Source of the DNA: Nocardiopsis terrae | Lineage (GTDB): Bacteria > Actinomycetota > Actinomycetes > Streptosporangiales > Streptosporangiaceae | Assembly: GCF_014651695.1 (NCBI RefSeq) | Contig: NZ_BMXJ01000005.1 | Coordinates: forward strand, 511,415 to 575,414 | Direction: 5' to 3' | DNA: 64,000 nt | Shown here: positions 63,183 through 64,000 of the stretch, piece by piece | Layout of the letters: each line of letters opens with the position of its first letter | Position numbering within the stretch: position 1 is the stretch's first letter | The notes under the pieces: model-generated | Told to the model about the DNA's origin: nothing | The model's input: only the letters and a program-made list of their open reading frames with translations | The model's database searches: none | Made by a program: the position numbers and the translations under genes

Positions 63183-64000
63183 TTACCTGCGGCGCAGCCT
63201 GTCGATCAGCGAGCTGATGCCGTGGCGGCCGGTGCCGGCGGTCATCAGGCCCTTGCCGCTGTCGTCGTCGGCACCGGCGTGGGCGCCGGCGGGGCGACGG
63301 GTCCAGGCGAAGAACAGGGCGATGAGGATCGCGGGGATGATCGCCAGGGTCAGCAGACCGGCGGCGGAGGGGGTGCCCTCGGCTCCCATCAGGCCGAAGC
63401 CGGACAGGTCGTTGGCGGCGGTCTCGGCGGTGACTCCGGTGTCGGAGTCCTCCTGCTCCTCGGTGGCGGAAGCCTCGTCCTGCTGCTCCTGCTCCTCGGC
63501 GTCCCCGGACTCCTCGGAGTTCTCGTCACCGGAGTCCTCGGTGGACTCCTCCTCGGCCGTCTCCTCCTCGGTCTCCTCCGTCTCCTCTTCCTCCTCGGGC
63601 TCCTCCTGGGGGAGGTGCTCCTCGGGGATCGGGGAGACGGCGTTCTCACACTTGTTCCCGGGCTGCTGGAACGGGTGGGGGGCACCCTCGGTCCCGTGTC
63701 CGTCGCCCCACTCGGTGATGTAGTACTCGACCTCGGCGTGCCCGTTGCCGCCGCTGACGACGAGGGTCTGCTCGTCGAAGCTCTCACCCATCATGTCGGC
63801 GAAGGTCTTGCCGTCGATGTCGAGGAGGACGTCGCAGTCGTGGGAGGGAACGCCCGGACCGCGGTCACCGATGAAGAAGTCGTACTGCTCGCCCTCGTGG
63901 ACGATGTAGCCCTCGGTGCCCAGGGGCCAGCTGGGGCTGGAGAAGAGGCCCTTCTGCATGGGCTCGCCGCCTGCGGGAGCTCCGGTGTCACCGTTGATGC
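63183..64000 (-). CDS. Acidic, membrane-anchored surface protein (partial, 5' end outside window)
   Basis: The C-terminal 272 or so residues of a larger protein; the frame continues to the window edge (NGDTGAPAGEPM precedes an internal Met). Visible: a beta-rich domain with a cysteine pair (HDCDVLL ... NKCENA), a strongly acidic Glu/Asp/Ser linker of about 80 residues, one transmembrane helix (AAGLLTLAIIPAILIALFFA) and an Arg-rich cytoplasmic tail. It has the plan of actinobacterial secreted, C-terminally anchored wall proteins. Function unknown. Confidence 0.8.
   Translation of the reverse strand, partial: INGDTGAPAGGEPMQKGLFSSPSWPLGTEGYIVHEGEQYDFFIGDRGPGVPSHDCDVLLDIDGKTFADMMGESFDEQTLVVSGGNGHAEVEYYITEWGDGHGTEGAPHPFQQPGNKCENAVSPIPEEHLPQEEPEEEEETEETEEETAEEESTEDSGDENSEESGDAEEQEQQDEASATEEQEDSDTGVTAETAANDLSGFGLMGAEGTPSAAGLLTLAIIPAILIALFFAWTRRPAGAHAGADDDSGKGLMTAGTGRHGISSLIDRLRRR

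Overview
This is a 64 kb stretch of very GC-rich actinobacterial chromosome. It carries actinobacterial hallmark loci: the phosphatidylinositol-mannoside cluster (PI synthase, PatA, PimA and an HIT protein), a conservon-type operon (sensor-like ATPase, roadblock protein, DUF742 protein, small GTPase), a deazaflavin/F420-type oxidoreductase, a LexA box of the GAAC-N4-GTTC type, and a CebR-type operator. Many starts are GTG or TTG. The gene content would fit Nocardiopsaceae (Nocardiopsis, Thermobifida, Streptomonospora), but that placement is inference. I see no rRNA, tRNA, CRISPR array, integrase or complete insertion sequence. Nearly every gene looks intact. The exceptions are a vWA gene with an in-frame TAG, a frameshifted remnant near 54.6 kb, and a last gene that runs off the window.

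Layout. 0-4.6 kb: glutaryl-CoA-dehydrogenase-like enzyme, deazaflavin-dependent protein, GNAT acetyltransferase, small membrane protein, and a divergent NmrA-like/Rrf2 (RsrR-type) redox pair sharing an 11-3-11 operator. 4.6-11.2 kb (minus strand): rel, apt, yajC, ruvB, ruvA, ruvC, with a LexA box before ruvC. The secD and secF genes that often lie between yajC and apt are absent here. 11.3-16.4 kb (plus strand): an unusual operon of NrtR-like Nudix regulator, J-domain pseudokinase, vWA protein and divergent adenylosuccinate-synthetase-like enzyme, then a PPOX-fold protein. It sits between ruvC and yebC, which are adjacent in many actinobacteria. 16.4-25.8 kb (minus): DUF4282 protein, yebC, pdxT, pdxS, a membrane protein, pimA, patA, pgsA, an HIT protein and a DUF885 protein with a 54-bp tandem repeat. 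25.9-31.0 kb: the conservon. 31.4-36.5 kb: M15-type cell-wall protein behind a hairpin that hides its ribosome binding site, FAH-like protein, small zinc-ribbon protein, LacI regulator and GH1 beta-glucosidase with a perfect CebR-type operator. 36.7-39.3 kb: the methionine importer MetN-MetI-MetQ. 39.9-48.9 kb: a second coiled-coil cell-wall protein, a Pro/Gly-rich membrane protein, metE behind a cobalamin riboswitch, and two tandem polysaccharide deacetylases. 49-57 kb: pyrD, a PAC2-family protein, an ABC-class ATPase, a glycosyltransferase with a broken downstream gene, and a TetR/MFS pair with a palindromic operator. 57-64 kb: a 54-bp perfect palindrome, small hypothetical, PhzF, an Lrp regulator divergent from an E1alpha-E1beta-E2 branched-chain keto-acid dehydrogenase operon, and a partial acidic surface protein.

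The part most worth following up is 11384-15900. Four genes are tightly packed: a ligand-sensing regulator whose Nudix box is degenerate, a J-domain/pseudokinase fusion, a metal-binding vWA protein and a PurA-like enzyme that keeps the catalytic Asp and His but has changed base-recognition residues. The last two overlap by GTGA. This looks like a nucleotide-linked stress or conflict module for which I know no experimental description. In this genome its vWA gene is interrupted by TAG at codon 28.
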